Notes: generated by a model not told the origin, from the sequence alone. Numbered from the stretch's first letter, positions 25,330 to 34,748 are shown. The stretch: DNA of 64,000 nucleotides from Betaproteobacteria bacterium UBA1934 (GCA_002337055.1 DDFG01000006.1:1-64000), one strand, 5' to 3'. A program made the numbers and translations.

Positions 25330-27351
25330 ATGAGCGCAGGAATCTACAACATCGGTGTGACCGGAATGACCGCTGCCCAGCTGGGGCTGCTGACGACCGA
25401 GCACAACATCTCCAATGCCAGCACGCCAGGTTACAACCGCCAACGCATTCAGCAGGCCAACAATAATCCGGTGATGACCGGCGCCGGTGCGATCGGTCAG
25501 GGCACGCATGTGACCACCATCACGCGGATGTACAGCGAATTTCTCGGGAACGAGGTCAATCGCGCACAAACCAACGTCAGCGAACTCGAGGCCTACTATT
25601 CCCAGATCAGCCAGATCGACAACATGCTGGCTGATTCCAATTCCGGACTCTCCTCTGCGTTGCAGGATTTCTTTTCGAGCGCCCAACAGGTTGCAGCGAG
25701 CCCTTCGTCGTTACCTGCGCGGCAATCACTGGTTTCGTCCGCGCAATCCCTGATGTCCCGCTATCATGGCCTGGAAACACGCCTGAGCGAGATCGCCGAC
25801 GGGGTGAACGGGCAGATCGTGAGCACGGTCGGCGAAGTGAATTCCTATTCCCAGCAGATTGCCAGTCTGAACGAGCGTATCGTGATCGCGCAATCGTCGG
25901 TGAATCAGCCCGCCAACGACCTGCTCGACCAGCGCGATCAGTTGATTACTGAACTGAACAAGCTGATCAAGGTCACCACGACCACTGATTCAAACGGTGC
26001 ACTGAATGTGTATATGGGAACCGGGCAGCAACTGGTGGTTGGCTCGCTGGCAACCACCATGACCGCGACGGCTTCGTCGGCGGATCTGGAAAAAATCGCC
26101 ATCGGTCTGAAATCGATGGGTGGAAGCGTACAGGAACTGCCGGAGAACCTGATCACCGGCGGCACCTTGGGCGGTTTGATCCAGTTCCGTTCGCAATCGC
26201 TCGACCCGGCCATGAACAAGCTCGGTCAGGTGGCCGCGACGATGGCGCTGACGATGAATGCCCAGCACGCCCTAGGGCAGGATTTGCTCGGCAAGGTGAC
26301 CGGCCAGGCAGGGTTTGTTGACAACCTGTTCACACTCGGCGTGCCGCGCGTATCCGCGAGCAGCTATAACAATCCTCTCAGCCCCACCATATCGGCCAGT
26401 CTGACTCCGGCGACCAACAACGGTACGAATTTCGTTACCAACCTGACGAGCAGCGACTATCGCCTTGATGTCGCCGCAGGGGGTACCATGACGCTGACGC
26501 GCCTGACCGATGGTACGACCTGGACAGGTGCCAATATCGCTGCGATCAACACGCAACTGGCGGCCAACCCGCAAGGCTTCACACTCAGTGCCACCGCCGG
26601 CAGTTTCAGCGCCAATGACAGCTACCTGATCCAGCCCACGCGCTATGCCGCACGCAACATCGATGTCGACGCGCGCATCGTTGCCGATCCGCGTCTGCTT
26701 GCTGCCGCCATGCCGATGCGAACCACGGCCGGTTTGACCAATGCCGGCTCGATGAAACTGTCGCAAGGCACGACACAACAAGGTTACTCCCTGGCGGGTC
26801 TGCCGCTGACGCTGACCGCGGGCGCTACACAAATCACGGGTTTCCCTGCGGGACCGGTGGTTGCGACCTACGCCAATGGCACGACGCAGACGTTGACGGG
26901 CGCGGCCGATCTGACTTTTGGTGGCGCGACGCTTAGCAAGGTTACTTTCAACGGCATGTCGTTCGATGTGACCGGCACGCCGACTGCAGGCGACACGTTT
27001 ACAGTCGCGATCAACAACGGCAGCACCGGCGTGGCGGATGGTCGCAACCTGCTGTTGATGGGCAAGCTACAGTCCCAAGGCACGGTTTCAGGCGGTGCGG
27101 CCAACTATCAAGCCGCCTACGCTCAATTGGTGGCGGATAACGGTAACAAGACGCGCGAAGTACAGGTTACCGCCTCCGCCCAGAACTCCTTGCTCGATCA
27201 GGCAACAAGCTCGCGCGAGGCGATGTCGGGTGTGAACCTCGATGAAGAGGCGGCGAATCTGGTGCGTTACCAACAGGCCTATCAAGCCGCAGCCAAGATG
27301 CTCTCTATTGGCACCAAGCTTTTCGACACTTTACTGTCGATCAACTCGTAA
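25330..27351 (+). CDS. flgK: FlgK, hook-filament junction protein 1
   Basis: First junction protein between hook and filament, exported with FlgN. The N terminus shows GIYNIGVTGMTAAQLGLLTT and HNISNASTPGYNRQ. The C terminus (GVNLDEEAANLVRYQQAYQA) is the flagellin-like D0 helix. A large, Thr/Ala/Gly-rich variable region fills about 330-590, making the protein 673 residues long against 550 or so in Salmonella. The strong site GGAGGC precedes the ATG. Confidence 0.96.
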   Translation: MSAGIYNIGVTGMTAAQLGLLTTEHNISNASTPGYNRQRIQQANNNPVMTGAGAIGQGTHVTTITRMYSEFLGNEVNRAQTNVSELEAYYSQISQIDNMLADSNSGLSSALQDFFSSAQQVAASPSSLPARQSLVSSAQSLMSRYHGLETRLSEIADGVNGQIVSTVGEVNSYSQQIASLNERIVIAQSSVNQPANDLLDQRDQLITELNKLIKVTTTTDSNGALNVYMGTGQQLVVGSLATTMTATASSADLEKIAIGLKSMGGSVQELPENLITGGTLGGLIQFRSQSLDPAMNKLGQVAATMALTMNAQHALGQDLLGKVTGQAGFVDNLFTLGVPRVSASSYNNPLSPTISASLTPATNNGTNFVTNLTSSDYRLDVAAGGTMTLTRLTDGTTWTGANIAAINTQLAANPQGFTLSATAGSFSANDSYLIQPTRYAARNIDVDARIVADPRLLAAAMPMRTTAGLTNAGSMKLSQGTTQQGYSLAGLPLTLTAGATQITGFPAGPVVATYANGTTQTLTGAADLTFGGATLSKVTFNGMSFDVTGTPTAGDTFTVAINNGSTGVADGRNLLLMGKLQSQGTVSGGAANYQAAYAQLVADNGNKTREVQVTASAQNSLLDQATSSREAMSGVNLDEEAANLVRYQQAYQAAAKMLSIGTKLFDTLLSINS

Positions 27352-27361
27352 GGAATTCGCC

Positions 27362-28321
27362 ATGCGTGTCAGCACCGCACAGATTTTCGATTCGGGCACC
27401 TTCGGCATTCAGTCGAACCAAGGTGCTTTGTTCAAGATCCAGAACCAATTGGCGACCGGGCGTCGTATTCTGACGCCAGCCGATGACCCCGTTGGCGCAT
27501 CGCAGGCTTTGGTGGTGACACAGTCGCAAGAGATCAACAAGCAGTATCTGAACAACCAGGATACCGCTCGTTCGCAATTAAACATGGTCGAGAGCAATCT
27601 GGGCTCGGTTTCGGACGAAATCCAGAACATCATCGAAAAGGCGGTGAGTGCCGGTAACGGCACGCTCGGGCAATCCGAACGCAATATGATTGCCACCGAA
27701 CTGCAAGGCCGTCTGGATAACCTGATTGGTCTGGCTAACGCTCAGGATGGCACGGGGCAGTACCTGTATTCCGGATTCCAGGCGCAAGTGAAACCCTTTC
27801 AGGTCAGCGGCAACATTGCCGCCGGCGCGCCGCCGGCTTTCGACCTGACCAACACTCACGTCGGTTACGCTGGCGACAGTGGTGCCCGGTTGCTACAGGT
27901 GGATGCCTCGCAGCAGATGGCGATCAATGTAGATGGCGCCGAAGCCTTTATGAGTGTGCGGGATGCTTCGGGCAATTTGACCAACCGCAGCGTTTTCGAT
28001 TCGGTCAAAAATCTGATCAATAATCTCCAGCAGCCCGCGTTTTCGACGACATCAATGAGCCAGTCGATCAATGACTTGCATGCCAGTCTCGACAACATCA
28101 GCCGGGTTCGCGCCTCGGTCGGTACACGTCTGAGCGCTCTCGACGGGCTGAGCAATACCGGAGAGGACCTCAAGTTGCAGTACGCGCAACGTCTCTCCGA
28201 GTTGCAGGATGTCGATTACGCGCAGGCGATTTCCGACCTGTTACGGCATCAGATGCAGCTCGAGGCGGCCCAGAAGTCGTTTGCGCAAACCAGTCAGTTG
28301 TCGCTGTTCAGCTTGTTATGA
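27362..28321 (+). CDS. flgL: FlgL, hook-filament junction protein 3
   Basis: Second junction protein, seated between FlgK and the filament. The ATG at 27362 (MRVSTAQIFDSGTFGIQ), preceded by AAGGAATT, is the true start; the frame is open 120 bases further up inside flgK but lacks family similarity there. Flagellin-like N- and C-terminal helices are present (QNQLATGRRILTPADDPVGA; DYAQAISDLLRHQMQLEAAQ). 319 residues. Its stop overlaps the following lipoprotein gene (ATGA). Confidence 0.95.
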   Translation: MRVSTAQIFDSGTFGIQSNQGALFKIQNQLATGRRILTPADDPVGASQALVVTQSQEINKQYLNNQDTARSQLNMVESNLGSVSDEIQNIIEKAVSAGNGTLGQSERNMIATELQGRLDNLIGLANAQDGTGQYLYSGFQAQVKPFQVSGNIAAGAPPAFDLTNTHVGYAGDSGARLLQVDASQQMAINVDGAEAFMSVRDASGNLTNRSVFDSVKNLINNLQQPAFSTTSMSQSINDLHASLDNISRVRASVGTRLSALDGLSNTGEDLKLQYAQRLSELQDVDYAQAISDLLRHQMQLEAAQKSFAQTSQLSLFSLL

Positions 28322-28782
28322 AGCACGGCCTGACCCTGCTGTGCGTAGCCGCGTTGGCCGCGTGTTCAACCGCCACGAGCACGCATACCCTGATTCCCAA
28401 TAAATCGCTGAACCTGAGCCCCAGCCTGCGCGTGCCGCTGGAAGCGGTGGCGGCGACCGGGGTCGCAGCGGTAATCATCTATCTGGTCTATGATCCGCTG
28501 GCGCCGAACTGGGAGATTCAGGAACAGCGTCTGGCGGACGACACGTATCGTTTCGACCTGCGCATGAAGCGCTATCACACGGGGGGCGCGGGCGAGGCCA
28601 TGCAGGTCTTGCGTCGTCGCGCCGCCGCCTTGCAGCGCGAGCAGGGTTTTGGCGACTATCAACTCGTCGAATATTCAGAGGGTATCGAGTCGCAGACGCT
28701 GGGGGCGCAGCGCGTGGCCGAGGCCACCGTGCGTTTGCTGCCGACGCGCACTGCCGACTCGTTTCTACAAAACGGCCGGTAA
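28318..28782 (+). CDS. Small lipoprotein of unknown function after flgL
   Basis: 154 residues with a lipoprotein signal (MKHGLTLLCVAALAACSTA) placing the acylated Cys at residue 16. A hydrophobic stretch near 48-60 (GVAAVIIYLVYDPLAP) is followed by a soluble region with a WEIQEQRLADDTYRFDLRMK segment. I do not recognise a named family. Translational coupling to flgL (ATGA) and its place at the end of the hook operon suggest a role in the flagellum or envelope, but that is inference. Its TAA stop ends exactly where the convergent fliR stop begins. Confidence 0.8.
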   Translation: MKHGLTLLCVAALAACSTATSTHTLIPNKSLNLSPSLRVPLEAVAATGVAAVIIYLVYDPLAPNWEIQEQRLADDTYRFDLRMKRYHTGGAGEAMQVLRRRAAALQREQGFGDYQLVEYSEGIESQTLGAQRVAEATVRLLPTRTADSFLQNGR

Positions 28783-29562
28783 TCAGCGGGAAACGGGATA
28801 CGCCAGCATCGCCGAAATGCCGGCCTCGAAAATATCTTGTAATGGCGTGGCCAGGTAGTTCAGCATCAACCCGAGAATGGCGAACCCGCCCGCCAGCGTG
28901 AGCGGAAAGCCAACAGCGAACAGGTTGAGTTGCGGTGCCGCCCGGGTCAGCACACCCAACGCGACGTTGGTGATGGTCAGCGCAACCAGTACCGGCAAGG
29001 CCAGCAGCAAGCCGCCTGAAAACATCTTGGCGCCGAGTTCGACCAGATTCAGCCAACTGCCAGAACCCAGCGGTGTGACACTGACTGGAATGGCGACAAA
29101 ACTCTGCGCAAGCGTGGCGACATAGAGCAGATGGCCATTCAGCGAAAGAAACACGAGGATGGCCAGCAGACCGAGAAATTCGGCGATCACGGGCGTCTGG
29201 CCGCCGTGCTGCGGGTCGTAGAAGGTGGCGAAGCCCAGACCCATTTGCAGGCCGATGTATTCGCCCGCGACATCCAGCGCGGTGTAGACGACGCGCATCG
29301 CAAAGCCCATCCCTAGCCCGATCAGGATCTGTTGGGCGATCAGCCACAGTCCGACCACCGAGCCGGGCGCAGCAGAGGGCATCGGTGGGAGGGCCGGCAT
29401 GATGGCGAACGTGATGGCGAGACCGAGAATTAGTCTTGTCCGACGCGGAATGGCGGCGCTGCCCCAGATGGGCGCACTGCTGATGAGGGCCAGAATGCGG
29501 CTGGCCGGAAAGATGAAGGCGGCGATCCAGGCGTTGAGATCGGCGGCACTGAGGGTGATCAT
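28783..29562 (-). CDS. fliR: FliR, export gate membrane protein
   Basis: Inner-membrane component of the FliPQR export channel. About six hydrophobic segments; characteristic RILALISSAPIWGSAAIPRRTRL near the N terminus and the QIGLGFATFYDPQHGGQTP-like loop (here QMGLGF...). The ATG at 29562 overlaps the fliQ stop (ATGA); 22 extra residues are possible upstream but unsupported. 259 residues. Last gene of the long fliF-fliR minus-strand run. Confidence 0.95.
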   Translation of the reverse strand: MITLSAADLNAWIAAFIFPASRILALISSAPIWGSAAIPRRTRLILGLAITFAIMPALPPMPSAAPGSVVGLWLIAQQILIGLGMGFAMRVVYTALDVAGEYIGLQMGLGFATFYDPQHGGQTPVIAEFLGLLAILVFLSLNGHLLYVATLAQSFVAIPVSVTPLGSGSWLNLVELGAKMFSGGLLLALPVLVALTITNVALGVLTRAAPQLNLFAVGFPLTLAGGFAILGLMLNYLATPLQDIFEAGISAMLAYPVSR

Positions 29563-29828
29563 CCGATCAATTGCGGGATGCTGGAAAACAGCCGCTGAAT
29601 ATAATCGACTAGGTATTGCAGCATCCATGGACCGGCGAGCAACAGTACCAGAAACATGGCGACCAGTTTGGGAACGAATTGCAAGGTGGCTTCGTTCAGC
29701 TGCGTCGCAGCCTGAAAAATGCTGATGATCAGCCCGATGACCAGCGCGGTGAGCAGCATGGGTGCGGAGACCAGCAGCGTGACCTCGATGGCCTGCCGGC
29801 CGATTTCCATGACGGTACCGGGATTCAT
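29559..29828 (-). CDS. fliQ: FliQ, export gate membrane protein
   Basis: Small two-helix component of the export channel. The 89-residue protein opens MNPGTVMEIGRQAIEVTLLV and contains LVIGLIISIFQAATQLNEAT, the family core. Length is exactly typical. Four bases separate it from fliP, and its stop overlaps the fliR start. Confidence 0.96.
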   Translation of the reverse strand: MNPGTVMEIGRQAIEVTLLVSAPMLLTALVIGLIISIFQAATQLNEATLQFVPKLVAMFLVLLLAGPWMLQYLVDYIQRLFSSIPQLIG

Positions 29829-29832
29829 GCCG

Positions 29833-30576
29833 CTAGGTTCCGAAACTCTGGACGAGCGAACCGATCACCAGATGCCAGCCATCGACGAGGACGAAGAGCA
29901 TCAGTTTGAACGGCAGCGCCACCATTACTGGTGACATCATCATCATGCCCATCGACATCAGCAGGCTGGCGACGATCATGTCGATGACCAGGAAAGGAAT
30001 GAAGATGATGAAGCCGATCTGGAAGGCGGTTTTCAGCTCGCTGGTGACAAAAGCCGGAATCAGCACGCGCATGGGCGTATCCTCCGGCTTTTCGATGGCC
30101 TTGACGTTGGCGAGCCGGACAAACAGCGCCAGATCGGCCTCTCGCGTCTGTTTCAGCATGAAGGCGCGCACCGGCACGCTGGCGCGCTCCCCGGCCTCGA
30201 CAATGTTGATGCGGTTCTCGGCCAGCGGTACGTAGGCGTCGGTATAGACCTTGTCGAAGACCGGCGCCATGACGAAGAAAGTGAGAAACAGCGCGAGACC
30301 GACCATGACCTGATTGGGCGGCGCGGTCTGTGTGCCCATGGCGTGGCGGAGCAGCGAAAACACGATGATGATGCGGGTAAAACCGGTCATCGTCAGCACG
30401 GCGGCCGGGATGAAGGTGAGCGCTGTCAGCGTCAGGAGAGTTTGAATCGACAATGAATACGTCGTGCCGCCACCTGGCGCCGGTGTGGTGGTGAGCGCCG
30501 GCAATCCCGGCGCTTGCGCCGCCGCCCAACCGGCCAGTGCGAACAGAAGTGTGCCGAGAATCAGCTTACGAAGCAT
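29833..30576 (-). CDS. fliP: FliP, export gate membrane protein
   Basis: Central pore subunit of the FliPQR gate. The ATG at 30576 gives 247 residues with a cleavable signal peptide (MLRKLILGTLLFALAGWAAA). The core contains FTRIIIVFSLLRHAMGTQTAPPNQ in two blocks and the C-terminal IDMIVASLLMSMGMMMMSP. It overlaps the end of fliO by 11 bases. Confidence 0.96.
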   Translation of the reverse strand: MLRKLILGTLLFALAGWAAAQAPGLPALTTTPAPGGGTTYSLSIQTLLTLTALTFIPAAVLTMTGFTRIIIVFSLLRHAMGTQTAPPNQVMVGLALFLTFFVMAPVFDKVYTDAYVPLAENRINIVEAGERASVPVRAFMLKQTREADLALFVRLANVKAIEKPEDTPMRVLIPAFVTSELKTAFQIGFIIFIPFLVIDMIVASLLMSMGMMMMSPVMVALPFKLMLFVLVDGWHLVIGSLVQSFGT

Positions 30577-30988
30577 CGCGGCGCCTTTCCGTGACCTGTT
30601 TGAGCCAATGGGCAAACGGTTTGTCGACCGCTGGCGCCATTTCGGCTAGGCTGCCTTTGGGCAACCGGTGAAGGGTACGAATCTGGCCAGGCACGATGCC
30701 GACTACCAGCCATTCGTCCCCGACCTCCACCAGCACGAGGCGCTCGCGCGGGCCAAGGGCAACGCCGCCGACGATTTTCAGGCCACCCTGGCCGAAGGCC
30801 TGACCGCCGGTCAGTTTGCGGGCAAACCAGGCCAGTCCGACGATCAAGGCGACGATCAGGATCAGCCCGAAGAAGGCTTGCATGAAGGTGCCTGAAGAGA
30901 GGCCGGGCGCAGCACCCTCGGTGTTGGCGAAGGCAAGCGCCGGCGACAGCGCGGACATGAGCAAAAGAAAAACCGGACGGGCGGACAC
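30566..30988 (-). CDS. fliO: FliO, FliP assembly factor
   Basis: Helps FliP oligomerise. A signal-like N terminus (MSARPVFLLLMSALSPALA) and one clear membrane segment (FFGLILIVALIVGLAWFARK) are followed by a small cytoplasmic domain with GPRERLVLVEVGDEWLVVGI, the most conserved part of this divergent family. 140 residues. Located between fliN and fliP as usual. Confidence 0.92.
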   Translation of the reverse strand: MSARPVFLLLMSALSPALAFANTEGAAPGLSSGTFMQAFFGLILIVALIVGLAWFARKLTGGQAFGQGGLKIVGGVALGPRERLVLVEVGDEWLVVGIVPGQIRTLHRLPKGSLAEMAPAVDKPFAHWLKQVTERRRDAS

Positions 30989-31034
30989 GGGGAATCTCCA
31001 GAATCCCCGTATCTTAAATCAAACGCGCGCTCTG

Positions 31035-31472
31035 TTAGCGGCTGAGTTTGCGCATGCGCTCCGAGGGGGTGATGATGTCGGTCAGGCGGATACCGAACTT
31101 GTCGTTGACCACGACAACTTCGCCTTGCGCGATCAGTGTGCCGTTGACCAGCACATCCATCGGTTCGCCTGCCATGGCGTCGAGTTCCACCACCGAGCCG
31201 TGCGCCAGTTGCAGCAGGTTCTTGATGGTGATCTTGGTGCGGCCGAGTTCAACGGTGATCTGAACGGGAATGTCCAGGATCATGTCGAGTTCGTTCATCA
31301 TGCCGCCTGCCTGGGGCGCGCCTCCGAACGAGGGGAAAATATCGGCGGCGCTGGCACTGGGGGCCGATTCGGCCTGCACCTGCTCGGCCATTGCCGCTGC
31401 CCAGTCGTCCTCGCTGATCTGGCCGTCGTCTTCGCTGGCCTTGTTGATCATGTCTTCCAAATCGTCAGCCAT
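31035..31472 (-). CDS. fliN: FliN, C-ring switch protein
   Basis: Flagellar switch component that forms the lower rim of the C ring and takes part in export. The SpoA-type domain fills about residues 65-140 (LDIPVQITVELGRTKITIKN and LIAQGEVVVVNDKFGIRLTD). The N terminus is acidic and variable. 145 residues. It overlaps the end of fliM by eight bases. Confidence 0.96.
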   Translation of the reverse strand: MADDLEDMINKASEDDGQISEDDWAAAMAEQVQAESAPSASAADIFPSFGGAPQAGGMMNELDMILDIPVQITVELGRTKITIKNLLQLAHGSVVELDAMAGEPMDVLVNGTLIAQGEVVVVNDKFGIRLTDIITPSERMRKLSR

Positions 31473-32472
31473 GCTGTTCCCCCGTCACCGGGGCGCCATT
31501 GGCCTCGGTAGAGATAAATCGTTCAACCTTGAGCGCGTATTGCCCGTTCTGCTGGCCGTAGCGGCATTCCATCAACGGTACCGAATCGACGTTCGCTACA
31601 ATTTTTTCCGGCAGGTTAATCGGAATGATGTCGCCAACCTGGAGTTTCAGTATCTGCCCCAGTGAAATACTTCCCGTACCCAGTTGCGCCACGATCTGCA
31701 CCTCGGCGCTCTGCAACTGCTTGCGAAGCGTGCCGATCCAGCGCTTGTCCGTCGAAATCTGATCGCTCTGCATGGTGCTGTAGAGCATGTCGCGGATCGG
31801 CTCGATCATCGAGTATGGGAAACAGATGTGCATGTCCGCCGTGGCGCCGCCGAATTCAAGCGTGAAGGTCGTCGAAACGACAATCTCGGAAGGTGTGGCG
31901 ATGTTGGCGAACTGGGAATTCATTTCCGAGCGTACGTACTCGAAGGTCATTGAATAGACCGGCTTCCACGACTTGCCGTATTCGGTGAACACGACGTTCA
32001 ATAGCCCCTGGATGATGCGCTGCTCGGTGGGCGTGAAGTCGCGGCCTTCGACACGGGTGTGAAAGCGTCCATCGCCGCCGAACATGTTATCCACCACCAG
32101 AAATACCAGGTTCGGGTCGAAAACGAACAGCGCCGTGCCTCGTAGCGGTTTGGCCAGGACCAGGTTGAGGTTGGTCGGCACGACCAGATTGCGGATGAAC
32201 TCGCTGTATTTCTGCACGCGAATCGGGCCGACCGAGATTTCTGCATTCCGGTGCATGTAATTGAAGAGGCCGATGCGCAGATAGCGAGCAAAACGCTCGT
32301 TGATCAATTCCAGCGTCGGCATGCGACCGCGAACGATCCGCTCTTGCGTGCCTAGGTTGTAGCTGCGAACGGCTCCGCCGTCGTCCCCCGACTCTTCGGG
32401 TTCGTCGGTTTCTCCGGTGACACCCTTTAGCAGGGCGTCGACCTCTTCCTGGGAGAGAAAGTCGCCGGCCAT
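31465..32472 (-). CDS. fliM: FliM, C-ring switch protein binding CheY
   Basis: Switch protein receiving phospho-CheY. The N-terminal segment LSQEEVDALLKGV (residues 6-18) is the CheY-binding peptide. The middle CheC-like domain (about 45-230, with GGDGRFHTRVEGRDFTPTEQ) contacts FliG, and the C-terminal SpoA domain pairs with FliN. 335 residues, normal. Its N-terminal motif can be compared with the similar peptides of CheZ in this window. Confidence 0.97.
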   Translation of the reverse strand: MAGDFLSQEEVDALLKGVTGETDEPEESGDDGGAVRSYNLGTQERIVRGRMPTLELINERFARYLRIGLFNYMHRNAEISVGPIRVQKYSEFIRNLVVPTNLNLVLAKPLRGTALFVFDPNLVFLVVDNMFGGDGRFHTRVEGRDFTPTEQRIIQGLLNVVFTEYGKSWKPVYSMTFEYVRSEMNSQFANIATPSEIVVSTTFTLEFGGATADMHICFPYSMIEPIRDMLYSTMQSDQISTDKRWIGTLRKQLQSAEVQIVAQLGTGSISLGQILKLQVGDIIPINLPEKIVANVDSVPLMECRYGQQNGQYALKVERFISTEANGAPVTGEQHG

Positions 32473-32483
32473 TGCGCCCGAGG

Positions 32484-33056
32484 TTACTGGATGATGAACG
32501 CGGTAAACAACACAGCCTTGGCGGGGCCTTCCGGTTCCGCGGCCTTCTTCTTACCCTTTTTTGGCGCTTCGTGCGCGTCCGGCGAGAGCACCTCGTTGAT
32601 CGCTTCCTTCAATTCTTGAGCCAGCTTTTCCTTACCTTCGCGGGGGGCCAATTCAGAGGCCTTCTTGGTCGATAGCAGCATGGTGATCGAGTTGCGGATC
32701 TTCGGCATGGTCGCCTTGATGGCTTGCTCGGCGGCTGCCTCTTCCAGTTCGACTGCCAGCGAGATTTGCAGATACTGATCCCCCGTCTCCTGTTGCAGAT
32801 TGACGGTAAACGGTTCCAGCGTTACAAAAATGGGTGGATGCGCGTCTTTCTTCTTCTCCGCTTTCTTGGTGACTTCGGCCGTCTCTTCCTCGTCGCCGTC
32901 TTCGGCATGTTTCTTGGATTTCAGAACAAAGAAAGCCGCACCGCCGATCAGGCCGATCAGGACAACGGCCGCGACGATAATGATCAGCAGCTTCTTGCTC
33001 TTGCGCGGCGCGGCTTCTTCGCCTTCGGGCGCGGGTTTGGCTTCTTTTGTGGCCAT
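32484..33056 (-). CDS. fliL: FliL, stator-associated basal body protein
   Basis: Single-pass inner-membrane protein that surrounds stator units. Membrane helix LLIIIVAAVVLIGLIGGAAFF at about 23-44; an acidic/Lys-rich stretch follows; the periplasmic stomatin-like domain begins near FVTLEPFTVNLQQETG. It carries a Lys/Glu-rich insertion near the C terminus (PDAHEAPKKGKKKAAEPEG), so 190 residues instead of about 155. Located between fliK and fliM. Confidence 0.94.
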   Translation of the reverse strand: MATKEAKPAPEGEEAAPRKSKKLLIIIVAAVVLIGLIGGAAFFVLKSKKHAEDGDEEETAEVTKKAEKKKDAHPPIFVTLEPFTVNLQQETGDQYLQISLAVELEEAAAEQAIKATMPKIRNSITMLLSTKKASELAPREGKEKLAQELKEAINEVLSPDAHEAPKKGKKKAAEPEGPAKAVLFTAFIIQ

Positions 33057-33092
33057 AGGAACTGTCCTTGCGATAGGTTTTTTGCGTCAGGG

Positions 33093-34220
33093 TCAGGCGA
33101 ACAGGTCAACCAGACCGAGTCCGCTGCGCAGCGGACTGGGCGCGCCGACCGGGCCGGTGCCCGAATCTCCCGGAAGTATAGCCTTATCGTCGCTGAAGCG
33201 GGGCGAGTCGCCTGTCTGCGAATATTGGCTCTGTTGCGCATTCTGCGAACCGACATTGGTCTGGCCGAGGTCGATGCCGGCACCAGCTAGCATTTCGCGC
33301 AGGCGCGGTAGCGCTTCTTCAATCGCCTGCCGCACTTCGGCGTGCGGGGATACAAAGCTGGCGGTGGCCTGGTCGCCGTTCAGACTGAGCGAGATCTGCA
33401 CCGGACCCAGTTGCGGTGGATTGATGCTGATCTGCGCGCTTTGCTGATCGTTACGCGCCATCCATAACACTCTCTCGCCGAATTCCTGTCCCCAATTGGC
33501 GGCATGCATGGGTGTGGCGACCGGTTCAGGTTTAGTGGTCGCGGTGCGGGCCGTTCCGACGGCTTGATGATTGATCTGCGCGTTCAGATGCGACAGAAAA
33601 TCGCTTGACGTCGGGGCTGAAGGGGTTGTCGCGGCAAGATTTGCCGCCGGTTGCGGATCGGCTCTGCCGCCGCTGGTTATAAGTAGTTCAGTGCTGGTCG
33701 CTGACGAGGCAACGCTTTGGGAGGTGCCGTCCTGGGAAGGGATGGGCGGTGCTGAAATCGGGAGGGCGTTGGCGATAAGGGAATCCGGGGACGATGCGTT
33801 AGCAGCAGGCGCCCTTGCGGAAGAGACGGTATGGGTAAGGGCGGTTTCGTTGGTTAGCGAAGCCTGTGGGGTGAAATCGGCGAGGACATCGCGTGTGTTG
33901 CCGGAAATGTCGGTTGGGATTTCGGCATTTGGCGAAACGGCGGATTGAGTCGCCACGACACCAGGTAGCCCTGCAGTGAGCAAGAGGTTTGGGGTTCCTT
34001 GCGCGGAGAGCGTTTCGTCCGGGGGTTCCGCCTCGATGGGGTCGATGGCGGCCATTGGCCGTGTGATGATGCTTGGGCCAAGGCCCAGCATCTGCAAGGT
34101 CAGCAAATCGGAAAAGGCGCCGACCGGGCTGTCGGCAGACACATCGGCGGTCGCGCCGGAGACACCGCCCGGTATAGTCGCGAGCGGAACACCGGTGCCG
34201 GGCATCAATGAAATGGACAT
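33093..34220 (-). CDS. fliK: FliK, hook-length control protein
   Basis: Secreted molecular ruler that switches FlhB once the hook reaches length. The first 250 residues are low-complexity (Ala, Ser, Thr, Pro), as expected. The C-terminal switch domain is visible in the WGQEFGERVLWMARNDQQSA and INPPQLGPVQISLSLNGDQA blocks, which is the conserved FliK core. 375 residues. A sigma54-type promoter lies about 35 bases upstream, making this a likely transcription start for fliK-fliR. A second FliK-like gene is at 45792-47015. Confidence 0.93.
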   Translation of the reverse strand: MSISLMPGTGVPLATIPGGVSGATADVSADSPVGAFSDLLTLQMLGLGPSIITRPMAAIDPIEAEPPDETLSAQGTPNLLLTAGLPGVVATQSAVSPNAEIPTDISGNTRDVLADFTPQASLTNETALTHTVSSARAPAANASSPDSLIANALPISAPPIPSQDGTSQSVASSATSTELLITSGGRADPQPAANLAATTPSAPTSSDFLSHLNAQINHQAVGTARTATTKPEPVATPMHAANWGQEFGERVLWMARNDQQSAQISINPPQLGPVQISLSLNGDQATASFVSPHAEVRQAIEEALPRLREMLAGAGIDLGQTNVGSQNAQQSQYSQTGDSPRFSDDKAILPGDSGTGPVGAPSPLRSGLGLVDLFA

Positions 34221-34254
34221 TGCAAGTCTCTGAAGTCAGGGTTGACGGCAGATA

Positions 34255-34270
34255 AGCAATGGTTGTGCCC
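34255..34270 (-). promoter_or_regulatory. Sigma54 promoter before fliK
   Basis: Minus-strand GGGCAC-AACCA-TTGCT, with exactly ten bases between the essential GG and GC; only the first base of TGGCAC differs. The predicted start is near 34244, leaving a 24-base leader to the fliK ATG. It lies in the 73-base gap between fliJ and fliK, so fliK-L-M-N-O-P-Q-R can be transcribed separately from fliF-J. Confidence 0.8.
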
Positions 34271-34293
34271 ACAGGTTGAAAAGGCGGACGCGG

Positions 34294-34740
34294 CTAAGGC
34301 TCGAATCCCTGTTTGTTGGGACGGGCGGCGAATTCGTCCTGTTGTTTCTGCTCCAGCTTGTCTTCGCGGTAGCGCTCGCTCGCCTGATGCCGATCCGACA
34401 GCGTGTCGATGGCTTTCAGGCGTGTATTCTGGGCTTGCCAGTGCGCTTGTCCGGCGGCGGTGTTTCGCTGGCTGTGGGCGACGACCTGGCGCTGTTGTTC
34501 GATGGCTTCGTCGATGCGACCGATGAAATCCTGAAAATTGCGCCACGCGAGAGGCGTCATGCCGCTTTGCGATGATTCCCGAAATCGCTGGTTGTATTCT
34601 TCGCGGTACTGCTCCAGCAGTTCTAGACGGCTATGCGCGCTGCGCTCTTCGGCGATCAGCCGGCCCAGGCGACGAGTGGCTTCGTCGGTGCGCGTTTGCA
34701 TGAGGTCCAGCAGCGGCTGCAAGGTGAAGGGCTTGGTCAT
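34294..34740 (-). CDS. fliJ: FliJ, export ATPase stalk protein
   Basis: Coiled-coil protein that links the FliI ATPase ring to FlhA. The 148 residues are predicted almost wholly helical, rich in Gln, Glu, Arg and Leu (RLELLEQYREEYNQRFRESS, EAIEQQRQVVAHSQRNTAAG), and match the family in size. Located directly after fliI with eight bases between them. Confidence 0.92.
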   Translation of the reverse strand: MTKPFTLQPLLDLMQTRTDEATRRLGRLIAEERSAHSRLELLEQYREEYNQRFRESSQSGMTPLAWRNFQDFIGRIDEAIEQQRQVVAHSQRNTAAGQAHWQAQNTRLKAIDTLSDRHQASERYREDKLEQKQQDEFAARPNKQGFEP

Positions 34741-34748
34741 GACCTATT

